Shown one piece after another: positions 23,189 to 36,216 of a stretch of DNA of 64,000 nucleotides (position 1 is the first letter of the stretch; every line of letters starts with the position of its first letter). Location of the stretch: the NCBI GenBank assembly GCA_023375675.1, contig JALQBC010000016.1:124001-188000 (forward strand), in the 5' to 3' direction. Source of the DNA: Cytospora piceicola (taxonomy: Eukaryota; Ascomycota; Sordariomycetes; Diaporthales; Cytosporaceae). The translations under genes and the position numbers were made by a program. The notes under the pieces were generated by a model. That model searched no databases. It was not told the DNA's origin and saw nothing but the letters and a program-made list of their open reading frames with translations.

Positions 23189-26100
23189 ATGCCTCTTCAA
23201 AAGTCCTTCTCTGAACAGTCCAGGTTTCCAAAGGCAAGTAAACAAACCCTCTCCGAAACGTCCTCCAAAACACCGGTGTTCCAACGAACCTGACTGACGA
23301 TTATGGCGTCTACCAGCAACAGGGACAGGGCCAATGGCAAAGGGCAAAGTCTCATTCCGGTAATATTCCACCGAAACGTTCAACAAGACCTCCAGCGCCC
23401 ATATCCGCGACTACCAAGAGCAAGCTACAGAAGTTCCAGTTTCATAAGCCCCCAAATGAACAGTCCGATTCGTCCTCAAATCTCACACCTATAACAGAAA
23501 GGCAGGATACCACAACAGACAAGAGGCAGTCCCATGATTATGGCAATGGCAATCTAGATAACAGCCCATCGACAGCCAAATCCATTTCCAGGGGGAATAC
23601 GTCGTCCCATGACCCTAGGGATAGCAATTTGAAGACGCCCATCAGCCGCCTAGCCTGGCAAGACCTTATGGGCGTCGCCAATCCAGACAGGCAGGAAGAT
23701 GATACGTCACCCAATGAGCGCCTCCTATGGCACAACGAACACGACGATATTGCCGCCGTATTATCACCATTGGTACCGCGTCGAGGGAAAAAGCGCGCTC
23801 GGAGCTCATCGCCGATATCTTCTCCGCTGCGGACACCTGCTGTCAATGTCAAGAAGTTGACAAAGGCTATGAAATCGTCCCGCGCAGATCCAGCACTTGA
23901 CTTGTGGGATCGCTTTGCCGTTGGTGGCCCCGATAGCAAGAATCCTTTGGGCGCTACAAATCCAGCTCTTGCCCACCTGATGGTATCTTCGTCGCCTCGC
24001 CCACAGAAAGATGGTACCCCAGCACATGCGGAGAGCAGTCTGAGACGAGCAATAAGTTGCGGGTCTCACTGGCCGAAACGCCGCCGTGTGGAGTCTGCAT
24101 CGGAATATGGTCCAACGAATGAGGAGAAGGATACTACGAAGTCTTCAATGGTAACAGCTCTACTTGAAACTGTCAACGGCGAGATCAACAAGTCTCAGGA
24201 TGTGGAGGACGACGCCCCTGGCATGGAATCGCCGTCTATCAAGAAACAACGGTCACAAAGGAAGACGAGGATTCCTCCTAGGCCCGCAGCATCACCGCTG
24301 CTTCCTCAGACTAAAAGTGTCACGGCAGCATCGGTCAGTTCTGCTCGCAGTCCAGCAAAACAAGAAGTGAGAACACCAACTTCCGATTATGGAGATGACG
24401 ATTTCGACGACGATACGCTTTTGGAGCTCGGTACCTCCCTGCTTAGTGGTCAGGTTGAGACTAGAAGCTTCTCGGCAGCAGCGGAGACTCTTGTGGATGT
24501 CTCCGGAGAAGAGACCGACCGGCAAGGGACCAAGCAGGATACTTCACTCGATGACGAGTTCGATGATTTGGATGATGAACTTTTAGCGGCGGCGGAAGAC
24601 ATGATTTCTGAGGCTCCCCCCCAAACAAATTCCCAATATTTCCCATCACCGGCTTCCAAAGCAGTACATCCTAATGGTGGCACGGATGATGACGATGTAT
24701 ATGGCGATGACTTTGGTGGCGATTTCGATTTTGAGGCCGCGGAGGTTGCCGCAACTCAATCGGTTGGCGGAACAGCTTCATCATTATTGCGCGTACGTAC
24801 TGTCCGATAACTCGCTGGTAGCTCAAGCCAATTGACTTATTTGCTAAGATGTAATCCAGACAACCCAGAAGCCAACGGCCATCCAGCGATACTTAGTGAC
24901 TAATGTGCTTGAGAACGCCTGCATAAATGACAGAGGCCGAGAAATGCCTGAGATGATACTTATTGTTCAAGCCGAGAGGACAAAAACCACCAAAACTGTT
25001 CATCTCCGAGGGGACTGGGTCGATACCCCTGTCCACCCTAAATCTTACGTTCATATCATTGGCGACTTCGAATCCAGTGGACGATGCATCATTGATAACA
25101 CGCAAAACATATTGATTCTTCACCCGGACCAGTTGATCTCGGCCACTGTCGTGGCTGACTCCTTTAGCTGCATGCGACGTGCTGTGCTGCAAGATCGAGT
25201 GAAGGCTTCCAGTGAGGCTTCGGCCCCGCTCGTATATGGCACACTGCTGCATGAGATATTCCAAGAGGCCCTGATGGAAAACAAATGGGACCCAACGTTT
25301 CTCAACACAGTGATCGACAAGGCAATGAAGAAGCATATTGAAGATCTCTACACCATCAAAGTGAGTTTCACCGACGCGCGAGAACACCTGTCGTCTAAAA
25401 TGCCAGAGCTGCGAGGCTGGGCCGAGAAGTTTATCTCCTCGTTTCCGAAACTTGACGCTGTTGCCCATGGTCGGAACAACGAGAAAACCAACGTCTGTGT
25501 CAGCAAACTGCTCGACATCGAAGAACACGTCTGGTCCCCCCTGTATGGACTGAAAGGCAATATCGACGCCACCGTACAGGTAACAGTCAAGAACGGCCCG
25601 GCGAGGCAAACCCTCACCGTTCCTTTTGAACTCAAGACCGGCAAGAATGTCAGCGAGAACCACCAAGCCCAGACCATGCTATACAATCTACTCTTGTCTG
25701 ATCGATACGATATCGAGATTGTTTATGGCATCCTATACTATATGGAAACATCCCTTACGAAGATAATTCCCGCTGTGCGAAATGAGCTGCGCCATATGAT
25801 CAAGCAGCGCAACCAGCTCGCCTGTCACATCCGCGAACGCAGTGTTCAGCTACCACCCATGAAGAGGAGCAAACATGCCTGTGGGAATTGCTATGCTCAG
25901 ACATCATGTTTTGTATATCACAAACTTGCTGATGACGGCAACGGGGAGACCAGCGGGCTAAACGAGAAATTCGACCAAGTTGTGAAGCACTTGACGCCAA
26001 CTCACAGGGAGTTCTTCCTGAAATGGGAGGCGCTGCTGACAAAAGAGGAGAGAGAAAGCCAGAAGCTGCGTCGAGAGTTGTGGACGATGCTGAGCCATGA

Positions 26101-28300
26101 GCGAGAGAAGCTGGGGAGGTGCTTTGCCAACGTCATCATCGAAGAAGGGTCGGCGTCGGAGGTCCAACAGAACCAAAAGATTAACCGCTTCCATTACACC
26201 TTCATGAAGGAGGACGCGCCCCATGCCTTCTCCTTTGTGGACTCCCAGATTGCCGTCGGAGAGCCAATTGTAGTATCTGACGAGCAAGGCCATTTCGCCT
26301 TGGCTCTCGGTTTCGTGACGGCAGTTAGGAAACAGCGAATCAGTGTAGCGGTGGACCGCAGACTTCATAATGCTCGTATACGACAGCCTGGTTTCGATGA
26401 GCGGAATAACCAGGTCTATGCGAGTATCATGGAAGTTGTGCCGGAGGGCGTGCGGCCTGAACAATCACAAGGCAAGATCAAGGAGCCACCGATCAGTTAC
26501 AGACTTGACAAAGACGAGTTCAGCAACGGCATGGCTCTAGTTCGGAACAACATTGTGTCGATTATGGCAAACGATAAATTCGGCTCCGAAAAGATCCGGC
26601 GGCTGGTAGTAGACCTGGAGCCGCCCGCGTTCAAGTCTGTGGCGACTCAGTATACCCTCTCAGACAAGGACAGCTTGAATGTGGACCAGAAGAAGGCAAT
26701 CGAGAAGGTCATGAGTGCCAAAGACTACGCCCTTGTTCTGGGTATGCCCGGTACCGGCAAGACGACGACAATTGCCCATATTATCCGGGCACTGATAGCC
26801 CAGAAGAAGAGTGTCCTGCTTACCTCATATACACATACCGCTGTCGACAACATCCTATTGAAACTCAAGCAGGATGACATCCCCATTCTAAGGCTCGGCG
26901 CGCCTGCGAAGGTCCACCCTGAGGTGCAGGATTTCGCCATACTGGCTGGGCAGCCCAAGGACACCTTCGAGGAAATCCGCAGTGCGTGGCACGACACACC
27001 CGTCGTCGCGACAACCTGTCTTGGGACGAATCACGCCATCTTCAACGAGAGGACATTCGACTACTGCATTGTCGACGAAGCATCGCAGATCACCCTGCCT
27101 ATCTGCTTAGGGCCTATCCGCATGGCACGCACATTCGTCCTCGTCGGCGACCACAACCAGTTGCCACCCTTGGTCCAGAACGAGGAGGCGAGGCTCGGTG
27201 GACTGGACGTGAGTCTGTTCAAGCTCCTCTCCGATACGCACCCAGACTCCGTAGTCAATCTTGAGCACCAGTACCGCATGTCCGAAGACATCATGACGCT
27301 CAGCAACACCCTGATCTACGAGGGCCGTCTCAAGTGCGGGACAGAAGAGCTCCGCATGCGCAAGATGGATGTCCCCAATATGGAGGCCCTCCGCCGACAC
27401 CACTACGACGCCGCGGCCCTTGTATCATCACAGACAGACTCCTTCTGCACCAACATGGGCGCCTGCTGGCTGCGCGACCTGATCGACCCAGAGACGCGCG
27501 TCAGTTTCATCAATACCGACGCCCTGCCCTCGTCGAGGGAAGAAGCCAAGGGTAACCGCATCGTTAACCCCTGCGAAGCACGTATTGTAGTCCAACTTGT
27601 CGATGCGCTGCTCACGGTGGGCGTCCCGGCCTCCGAGATCGGCGTCATGACGCACTACCGCAGCCAACTTTCCCTGCTCAAACACGGCCTCCGCGGACAT
27701 GGCCAGGGGGCCATCGAGATGCACACGGCAGACCGCTTCCAAGGTCGGGACAAAGAAGTCGTGATCTTATCCCTCGTCAGATCTAACGAGGCGTGCAATA
27801 TTGGCGACCTGCTGAAGGACTGGCGGCGGATTAATGTCGCCTTCACGCGCGCCAAGACGAAGCTGCTCGTCGTGGGCAGCAAGTCGACGCTGAAGGGGAG
27901 CGGATGCGAGGAGATGCTGGCCCGGTTTATCGGGCTGATGGAGCAGCGGTGTTGGATCTACGACTTACCACCCGACGCGGTGGAGGCACATTACTTTGAG
28001 GATGCGGCCACGCAGATCTCGGCTACGAATGCCTTGTCCGCTGCGGGGAGTCCTCTGAAGATGAAGAAGGTCGCCCAGGACACGGGTGTGCTCTGGAGTG
28101 AGCCGGGGAGGAAGCAGACACTGTTTTCGGCGAAGACACCGAAGAGGAGGATCCTTGGTGAGAGCAGTCAGGGTGGGAAGGAGAACCAGCGGTCTGGTAA
28201 TGCTGGGGTGAGGAGGGCAAAGGTTGATGAGAAAGTGCTGCTCAAGGGGAAGCCAAATGTTGCGAGCATCCTGGGGGAGATGACAGGGAATCATTATTAG
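23189..28300 (+). CDS. dna2: DNA replication ATP-dependent helicase/nuclease Dna2
   Basis: Okazaki-flap and end-resection nuclease-helicase, acting in the nucleus. Three exons, 23189-23233, 23317-24792 and 24860-28300, give 1,653 aa. The first intron, 23234-23316, begins GCAAGT after AAG, a consensus GC-AG donor, and has CTGAC upstream of its CAG. The second is 67 nt (GTACGT...CAG). The start MPLQKSFSEQSR is the one that splices into the long frame. The first 500 residues are disordered and acidic or basic. The RecB-like nuclease shows LLHEIFQEAL (near 636), GNIDATV (near 741) and ELKTGK (near 764). The 4Fe-4S ligands are C609 plus the CxxCx5C group near 846-855. The SF1B helicase shows GMPGTGKTT (near 1135), VDEASQ (near 1247), GDHNQLPP (near 1271), QYRMS (near 1311), DRFQGRDKE (near 1465) and VAFTRAKTK (near 1500). 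All key motifs appear intact. Confidence 0.95.
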
Positions 28301-28980
28301 GCGTTCGCACTGTGGGGGTACGAAGTCATGAGAGTTAAAACATGAGGTTTATTGTTGGACAAAGCATGGGAGGAAGAAGGGGTCTTGGTCTATTTGTATT
28401 TCTAGGATCGCGCGCAGCATCTTTTTAAGCTGTTGAGTCTCATTTTGGCTTCGCTTGCTTTGCTCCTACCAGGAATGGACGTGGTTTAAACCCAATGAGA
28501 TCAGTGTGGCCCATTTGCTAAAATGACATATCTACGGATCAATAGACAATCAATAGTTATTTCATCCTGACCGTCCCCTAGACGCTTGTAAGTGAGGTGA
28601 CGTTAAATTGACCCCGATGTCTCTTCATTACGTAAGCTATCGCATTATGATTTCTTCCGGATCCGGTGCCGGAAATCTCCACTCTTGTTTTCCTGCTTGG
28701 ATGGCCAGCCCCGTGGAGCCCCGACCCCCGAGCTTCATCCGCCCACCCAGGCCCGCTCTTTGACAAACGAACGACCCACCCACTCTCCACTCTCCACTCT
28801 TCAGTCATTGACCCCGACTTTGTCTTCTACGGGGCAAACAGCCAATTCATCATCAACATCGCCATAAGCCACCATCGATAACATAACGATATCTATCGAT
28901 AACAGCATCCAAAGGCACTTCACGAAACTCGCGAACACCATCATACACGGAACGATACAGAGAACAACCCGTCAGCAACC
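28301..28980. other. Intergenic region between DNA2 and the complex I subunit
   Basis: It should contain the DNA2 3' untranslated region and the promoter of the downstream gene. A short CTCTCCA tandem repeat lies near 28784-28800. No gene seen. Confidence 0.5.
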
Positions 28981-29586
28981 ATGCGCGTCCCCCGTCCCAG
29001 CGCCGCGGGCGCTCTTTCCCGCGCCTTCAACATCACCAACAACTCCACACAGACTACGATCGCCCGACGAGCCTTTTCTGCATCACAGCGCAGGACAAGC
29101 GGAGGCGGCCACGGCCCAGAGTATGATCCACCAACGGGATGGCTGTTTGGCGTCCGGCCTGGCGAGAAGGCTGAGAAGGAAGGATGGGAGAACATGGCGT
29201 ACTACGGATTTGGAGGAAGTCTGGTTCTTGCTGGTGTGGCTTATGCTTTCAAGCCTGATACATCGTGAGTACTTTTCCTTCCTTTCATTCCGACTTGATG
29301 AAATGCAGAGAAGGGGAAAGGCATTGGCGGATGCGTAAGGGTTTGACGATGCCGGCGAGGCTTTGGACGGTTATACGCAGTGAGGCCAGTCAGGGTTTCG
29401 ATGTTGCGGATAACTCGGGCTTGATGGGAGAGAGTCATAAGTGATGATGTTGGTCTAGAAAAGCTGTTTTAAGATGAGATCGCTGACATCCCGCCCTCTG
29501 ACAGGATACAAACATGGGCCCTCGAGGAGGCCCGCAGGCGATTAGAGGCCGAGGGCATCTTGGAGGATGCCGACAAGAAGCAATGA
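28981..29586 (+). CDS. NADH:ubiquinone oxidoreductase (complex I) ESSS subunit, NDUFB11-like
   Basis: Accessory subunit of the membrane arm of mitochondrial complex I, 121 aa. Exons 28981-29264 and 29505-29586 are joined by a 240-nt intron (GTGAGT...CAG). The splice joins AYAFKPDT to SIQTWALEEARRRL and ends in EDADKKQ. Without splicing the frame stops immediately after the first exon. The N-terminus (MRVPRPSAAGALSRAF... with RRAFSASQRR) looks like a cleavable mitochondrial presequence. The family core is visible as EYDPPTGWLFGVRPGEK, then a single membrane helix near 80-93 (GFGGSLVLAGVAYAF), then a charged C-terminal helix. Length and layout fit the family. The long intron is unusual beside the 50-90 nt introns elsewhere in the window. 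Confidence 0.88.
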
Positions 29587-30043
29587 GCGGAAAGCCGAGA
29601 TACTCACGGACCCGACGATGGGAAACGCGCAGGCACGCAAAGCACAATCTGCTATTTCGACGGAGGGGACCAACGAGCAAAAGAGGGCCAACGAGGACAA
29701 GAATGGTCGGATGTATTACATCCATCCAAGTGACCACGGAGAGTTAATGGGCGTCTAGACGGGACGGAGCGTGTGATGATTAGAGCCGGTCCTTGTTACG
29801 ATTTCAAAGCCGGGAGAAATGATAAACATGGAATATTTCTTTTGTCGTCTAAAAATGGTCTATTAAATCCGTGCTAGATTCTTTTGCCCATCGTTGCCCA
29901 TGTTTACTGTTCCGAAAGAAATTACAGCATCAAGGACGACCCCAATTGCGCCAGACAAGTCTCGATACACCCACGCCTCTATACTTTTGGACTCCCCCGC
30001 TTCTCCTTGATTGGTTTTCTATATGTTGCGCCTCAGGGTTGCA
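29587..30043. other. Convergent 3' intergenic region
   Basis: Between the 3' ends of the complex I subunit (+) and the aminotransferase (-). An open frame continues past the stop to 29758 in another reading frame. I regard it as 3' untranslated sequence. Confidence 0.5.
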
Positions 30044-31386
30044 TCACTCACAAATGTAGCTCCACTCGTGCTCCTCATCACCATACTGCCTCGCCTCCAT
30101 CCAGTTCTTCATCTTGAGAGCAATCTCACCGCTCTCCTCGCTCTCCTTCAGTCCGCAGTCCACCAGCTTGCCCTTCCAGCTGATGGACCTCACCGGGCTG
30201 ACGATAGCCGCTGTGCCAGCACCGAACACCTCCAGCAGCCTACCCTCCTGAGACGCCTCGGACAGGTCCTTCATGGTGTACTTCCTCTCGGAGATCGACC
30301 AGCCCTCGGGCTGAAGCCTCTCCCTTGCAAGCGAGAGGATCGAATCACGCGTGACGCCCGCGAGGATGGTACCATCCAGGGGTGCGGTAACAAGCTCCTT
30401 CTGGCCCGTCTCCTTGTTCTTCATGGCGACAAAGACGTTCATGGTGCCGACCTCGGTGACGTACTCCTCCTCACCGAACAGCCACAGGTTCTGCTGGAAG
30501 CCCCTGCTCATGGCCTCGCGCTGGGGCACGATGCAGGGGGCGTAGTTGGCGCCGAGCTTCTTGTCGCCGACGCCGCCGGGCCAGGCGCGCACGGCGTAGT
30601 CGGTGGCCTCGAGGGAGATGGCCTTGAAGCCGGTGGGGTAGTAAGGGCCGACGGGGCTGGCGATGACGTACAGCAGGGCGCTGCCGGGTGGGCCGACGCC
30701 GAGGGTCTTCTGGGTGCCGATCATGGTGGGCCGCAGGTAGAGGGAGTAGCCGCGCTGGTCGGGGATGAAGCGCTCGTCGACCTTGGCGAGCTTGGCGATC
30801 AGTTCGATCATGGCGTCGGGCGTGAAGGTCGGCAGGGCGATGCGCGCCGCAGACTTGTTGAAGCGCTCCATGTTCTTGTTCGGCCGGAAGAGTCGGATCT
30901 GCCCCTGCTTGTCCTTGTACGCCTTCATGCCCTCGAAGCATTCAAAGGCATAGTGGAAGACGCATGTTGCAGGGTCGAGGGAGAGATTCTGGTAGGGGGT
31001 GATGCTCGGGGTGCCCCAGCCGGTGGTTTTGTTCCATTCGACAGTGAGCATGTGGTCTGTTGGGTGGGGATTTGCATGTTAGATTGAAGGTCTTCGAGAG
31101 AGATTGTCTTCGGTATAGTAAGGTGAGGAACCATCAACTAACCCGTGAATGTTGCGCCAAAGACGAGCTCTTCTGACTTCCTCAAGGGGCCGGGAGTCTT
31201 GGTCTTCTCGATGACGAGCTTGGAGGGAATGATGTCCTGGGTCTTGGGTATAGACGCCGCCTCAGGCTTTGCGCTGTAACACCTGCCAGCCTGCCATGTT
31301 CTCTGGATAGGGGCCGATCGGAAGATCTGAGAGCTGGAGCGCAGAGCGCTGCAGCGGGGTACGAAGGACCGCATGTTGACCGTCAA
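30044..31386 (-). CDS. bat1: Mitochondrial branched-chain amino acid aminotransferase
   Basis: Class IV PLP-dependent transaminase interconverting leucine, isoleucine and valine with their 2-oxo acids. Exons 31386-31143 and 31056-30044 with an 86-nt intron (GTTAGT...CAG) give 418 aa, or 414 aa from the second ATG at 31374. The first 45 residues are Arg/Ser-rich with almost no acidic residues (MRSFVPRCSALRSSSQIFR), a probable mitochondrial presequence. The core has HYAFECFEGMKAYK, RLFRPNKNMERF, YLRPTMIGT, GDKKLGANYAPC (the PLP lysine is near K248), EVGTMNVF, LDGTILAGVTRDSIL and EVFGAGTAAIVSPV. The protein ends EHEWSYICE. It is divergent from the SCYL2-like gene. A TGACTCG at 31642-31648, one base from the Gcn4/Cpc1 site TGACTCA, lies upstream, but this is weak. 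Confidence 0.95.
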
Positions 31387-32316
31387 TGTATATGTGTGCG
31401 TGTGTATGTTTGTATGTATAGGTAGGTATCTGTGGTGGTGGTGGTGGTGCAGTCGTAATATTTATGATGTTCGAGTCGGAGTCATCAAAATACAAAATAT
31501 GGAGAGCTACGGAAGAGCAACCATGACCGATCTTTGGATTGAAATGACTGGCACTGCAGCTCAATTAAACTACGGCAGCGAGCTGAATGACTGACTGACC
31601 TGACCGCCTCGGTGTCCTACCAATTCCCAAAAGCGCGAGGATGACTCGTACCGTAACAATAATACACCAAGCTCTGAGAAAAGTATCAAGTCGGAGCTCT
31701 ATCGGAGCATTCCAATTGATACAGGGTCTGCCAGGCCCAAATCAGCTGCAGGCCGATTGGACAGGCGCTCAATGGGCCCTGGACCGTGTCACCGCGGGGG
31801 CCAGAGCTGCTCCATGATCGGCGCAATCAGCCGCTAAGGACAACGTTTACTGGGGTTCAGACGCGGCTCAGGCAGTTCTGGCAGTTCAGGGGGGGACGGT
31901 GGAGGGACCGCGGGATTGTTGTATTAAGTAATCCAATTTGTGTTGAAGCTCGGCAACTTTTGGACTCGTGCAGGTGTATCACTCTTTCGGCTGACAACTT
32001 GGCCAAATGCACAACATATACTGATGAATACTAGTAGAAGACTCCACTGAATCTCTTCGCTTCTCTCTGCCTGTACACATCGAATCGCACTCGGCAATTC
32101 AACAGCCAGACTGGAATATATTGGTCGATCTACGGGCCTTGAAGGTGTCTTTATATCTGGCGACCGATTTGGTTGGTGAGACCGTGACCTCGGACTTGTC
32201 TCGACATCAACCTCGACCTCGACACGAAACAACACAACAAATCCCATGCCCCGGGTCGTATGCATATGACGACGACATAGCCCGACTATCATGACCACGA
32301 TCCTCCAACCGCCGAA
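31387..32316. promoter_or_regulatory. Divergent promoter region, aminotransferase / SCYL2-like
   Basis: 930 bp without a recognisable gene. A (GTG)n microsatellite sits at about 31431-31449 in the aminotransferase leader. It should contain both promoters. Confidence 0.45.
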
Positions 32317-35300
32317 ATGTCGTCCATGTTCACCTCCGCGCTGAAGTCCATCCAGCAGACCAACATCAACGCAAACTACTCCATATCCCCCAACGCCGTC
32401 TCGCAAGCCGGCCCCTGGCGAATACACGATGCGAAAAGGAAGTCGACGGGCAAGATCTATTCCGTGTTCATCTTCGACAAGAAGTCGCTAGACTCACATG
32501 GAAGCTCGCTGGGTCGGTCGAGCGCCTCTGCCTTCAAGAAGGTTGCCGAAGAGGTGGTCGAGCGCTTGAAGAAGGAGGCCTCGTCGCTAGCCAAGCTGCG
32601 CCATCCCAGTGTCCTGGAGCTCGTCGAACCAGTAGAAGAGACGAGAGGTGGAGGCTTGCAGTTTGTGACTGAACCTGTCACGGCGTCGCTGGCTAGTCTT
32701 TTGCAGGACAAGGATGAACAAGAACGCGCCGGTGGTGTTGGTGGCCGGTCAAGTCGCTATGTAACTGAGGAGGCGGATGGGACAAGGAGGCGCCGCGAGA
32801 TCGAGATCGATGAGCTGGAGATACAGAAAGGTTTGCTGCAGGTTAGCAAGGCCCTCGAGTTCCTCCACGAGAATGCTGGTCTTGTGCACGGCAATCTTAC
32901 CCCCGACGCCATCCTCGTCAACGCCAAGGTATGTCGGCCAGTTTGAAAGAGCTTCGATAACTCTGTATGAGACCATGGTAACTGACTGTGAGCAGTCGGA
33001 CTGGAAAATAAGTGGCCTATCGTTCTGCAGCCCTCCTGACAACTCGACGAAACCAACCTCGTTCCCACCCCTGAGCCTCTACGAAATCCTCAACCCAGAT
33101 CCACGGCTACCTCGCTCCGTTCAGCTCGATCTCGACTACTCTTCACCAGACTTTGTTCTGGACCATAATCTTAACCCTTCTGCGGACATGTTCTCCTTGG
33201 GCCTACTTTGTATCGCCCTTTACAACTCACCACACAAATCTCCGCTAGAATGTAACTCTAGCATATCGGCATATAAGAGGTTCTTCCAGTCCAGCTCTAC
33301 GATACCGACTGTGAACAACAATTTCATGTCTTCCAGACCGTTGCCCAAAGACCTGCTCGTACATGTGTTACCAAGGCTCATAACAAGACGCCCGGCTCAA
33401 CGAATTAATGCCAGGGAGTTTCAGGAGACGGACTTCTTCGACAACATACTAGTGTCCACCATTCGATTCATCGAGTCTTTCCCGGCCAAGACGCCCAATG
33501 AGAAACAGTCATTCTTGAGGGGGCTTAACAAAGTGTTACCCTCGTTTCCCAAGTCCGTAATGGAAAAGAAGCTTCTCCCAGCTCTTCTTGAGGAGACCAA
33601 GGATAAGGCGCTCCTGTCTTTGATACTCGGAAACGTCTTCAAGATCATTGACCTGCTGCCGTCTGGACGCCGAGCGTTTACCGACAGGGTCCGCCCGGCT
33701 TTGAAGGATATCTTCGTGACCAACAACAAGAACGCTGAAGACAAAGACCCTGCAAGAGACGCCGGGCTGATGGTCGTTCTCGATAACATTTCCACTATTG
33801 CCAATAATTCACCGGGCAAGGAATTCAGGGATGGTATGCAAAACCGAACCCCTGATCACAGATGAAATACTAACATGAAGTAGACATGTTACCCGTCGTG
33901 GCTGCGGCTATCGCAGCACCCACCCATTCTGTTGTGGATGCTGGTCTGCGAAGCTTACCGGTCGTGCTGCCTGTTCTCGACTTCAGCACAATTAAGAACG
34001 ATCTATTCCCGACGGTCGCCCACGTATTCAGCAAGACCACTAGCCTTGCCATCAAAGTGCGCGGGTTGCAGGCTTTCGTAATTCTCTGTGGGGGTTCCTC
34101 GGATACTAGCGACAGCAGTGGTCTGGATGGGCTCGGTCCTGAGCGTAAGCCGTCATCCTCATCGACGGCCCTGGACAAGTATACCATGCAAGAGAAAATT
34201 GTTCCGCTGATCAAAGCCGTCAAGACGAAGGAACCAGCGGTCATGGTGGAAGCCTTGAATGTACTAAGGGTTGTTGGTGACTATGCTGACACTGAGTTTA
34301 TCGCAATGGACATTTTGCCGATCCTCTGGAACATGAGTTTGGGGCCATTGCTCAACCTGAAGCAATTCCAGACTTTCATGGAACTAATCAAGAGCCTTTC
34401 GAAGAAGGTTGAAGAAGAGCAAACGAGGAAACTTCAGGAGCTCTCTGGATCCACCAATGGTTCTGCCGCCGGGCCCGCAGACGACTTTATGTCCTTCGGT
34501 GGTATTACCGGTACACAGTTTGACGCCGCCACGGGCGCAACGGAAGACGACTTCGAGAGGCTCGTCAAGGGCAAATCATCAAGTCCCAACAACAGCAACC
34601 CCTTGGACGCCGCCGCCGGCTGGGATGACGCAGCCTCGCGGTCCTCAGTAGGTTCACCCGCGTTGAAAAACCCCAGGGCAAACGCTACATTCTCCTGGTC
34701 AACACCCAGCCCCACAACTGCAGCTCCCCCTTCGAGCTCACTGGGAGGTCTCAAGGCACAACAGGGCTCGTTCAGGACTGTGACTCCGGATCTGGCGAAC
34801 CTCCCGGCGATGACCCCCTCCTCGACACAATACTCCCAGCCCCTTCAACCTGCTACCACGGCACAGTCCGTGTTCCCGCCACCGTCGAGTCAGCCCCCGG
34901 CCTCTACTTCAGTGAACTGGTCGGCGGCGTCGTCAGCGGCTCCATCCAACACGTGGGCGTCGACATCCACATTACAACCACAGCGAAGTACTACAATACC
35001 GCCGCCGCCGCAGGCACCGTTGTACGGCGGTGGATTAAATAATTCCATGGCATCGCTGTCGATGAGTCAACAGCGGCCCGCTATGGGATTACAGAATCGG
35101 TCCGGGTCGTCATTTTCGTTACCACCGCCGCCGGGCAGTGGCACCGCGACGCCCTCGTCGGGGTTCAGCCTGCCGATGCCACCACCACCAAAGCAGTCGT
35201 CTTTCAGTCGGCCGGCGGGGTCGATGAGTGGAATGATGGGTGGTATGGGTAGCATCAATAGCATGGCGAACAACTCGATGGGCGGGGTTTCGTCGGGGAT

Positions 35301-35436
35301 GGGCTCGAACAGCCTGATAGGCTCGGGAGGTGGTATGGGCATGGGCATGGGCATGGGCGTTCAACAGCCTACGCAGCAACAGCCGCCGCAGAACTCGGCG
35401 TCGGGGAGCTTGGATAAGTACCAAAGTTTGTTGTAA
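32317..35436 (+). CDS. scy1: SCYL2/Scy1-like pseudokinase with HEAT region
   Basis: Trafficking pseudokinase of the Scy1 family, thought to act on clathrin-coated membranes between Golgi and endosomes. Three exons, 32317-32928, 32996-33833 and 33884-35436, give exactly 1,000 aa. Introns are 67 nt (GTATGT...CAG) and 50 nt (GTATGC...TAG, with a perfect TACTAAC branch site). The kinase-like domain spans about 25-350, but catalytic signatures are degenerate. The HRD-loop position reads HGNLTPDAILVNAK and the DFG position reads WKISGLSF. This agrees with an inactive kinase. HEAT-type helices run from about 350 to 640 (PALLEETKDKALLSLILGN, PAVMVEALNVLRVVGDY). The C-terminal 350 residues are low-complexity Ser/Pro/Gly/Gln with a GMGMGMG stretch. 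The start MSSMFTSALKSIQQ matches the short amphipathic N-terminus of the family. Confidence 0.92.
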
Positions 35437-36216
35437 AGAGCGTGAGGGATAGTTGGTGTAGATGCTGAAGTCTTGCATTGCGGTTGGGCGGGGTTGATTG
35501 AGTTGGTGGTCTGATAATACGATACCTATAGCATTGAGTTGGCGATCATGGAATGATGAGAGGGAATTTCGGTGCCTCGCACATTATACCCACTCTGCGG
35601 GACGTGATGTGATGACTGTATATTTGATACACAACCTCGGGCGTATGGGATATGAAGCCCTGCACATCTTGTTTAGTCGATACACACACGTCCATCAAAA
35701 GGGTATTGTACTCATTAATATACTTGTACCTCTCGCGATCGCCATGGCTTGGACGCGATCCATTTTCCGCAATTATAAGATCGAGTCTATTGATTCTTCC
35801 GTCTTCGGATACCCTATAACAAACGCCAGTGCTATTTTGGTTTTTCGCACGAAGAAAGAAGGCAAGGAGTTGCCACAGTATTATGGCTGGGATACGATCC
35901 AGTCAAATGGCCACAGCCTTCTCAGCGCGCCGGAACATAATTAAACAGAAGAAGGAGATGAAAGCGTAAACAAATAAGCCGCTCAAGGATATCTTTGCGT
36001 TTTCGTCCCAATGAGAGAATGCCACCCAATATGCAAGAACCCATGGTACTGCCTGTTCCTCATCGACACCAATCGTGCCCAGTGGCAAGAAGAATGGGGG
36101 CGAACATGTATAAACCAACAGAATCTCCAGTTACATCCATAGATGCATACGTCGTCAACTCATTCACCACGACATCAAGGTCAACTTCGTGATAATACCG
36201 ACCAAGACGCCAACAC
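35437..36216. other. Convergent 3' intergenic region
   Basis: Lies between the ends of the SCYL2-like (+) and sirtuin (-) genes. Short open frames exist, for example a hydrophobic 71-codon frame at 36118-35903 on the minus strand, but none has an identifiable domain or a supported start. I call no gene. Confidence 0.45.

Noticed and set aside
23303..23494. 63-codon frame starting at ATG 23303 as the DNA2 start
   Set aside because: It is out of frame with the long DNA2 exon. The MPLQKSFSEQSR start at 23189 with the GC-AG intron gives a continuous frame.
29567..29758. Open frame following the complex I ESSS stop codon (contains MYYIHPSDHG)
   Set aside because: Different frame from the second ESSS exon, no domain. 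Best explained as 3' untranslated sequence.
30011..31087. 358-codon plus-strand frame
   Set aside because: It is antisense to the branched-chain aminotransferase. The open frame is a shadow of that gene's GC-rich codon use (Leu/Ala/Gly/Asp-rich translation).
35903..36118. Hydrophobic 71-codon minus-strand frame between SCYL2-like and sirtuin genes
   Set aside because: No supporting splice sites or family. It lies in a convergent 3' region and could equally be untranslated sequence.
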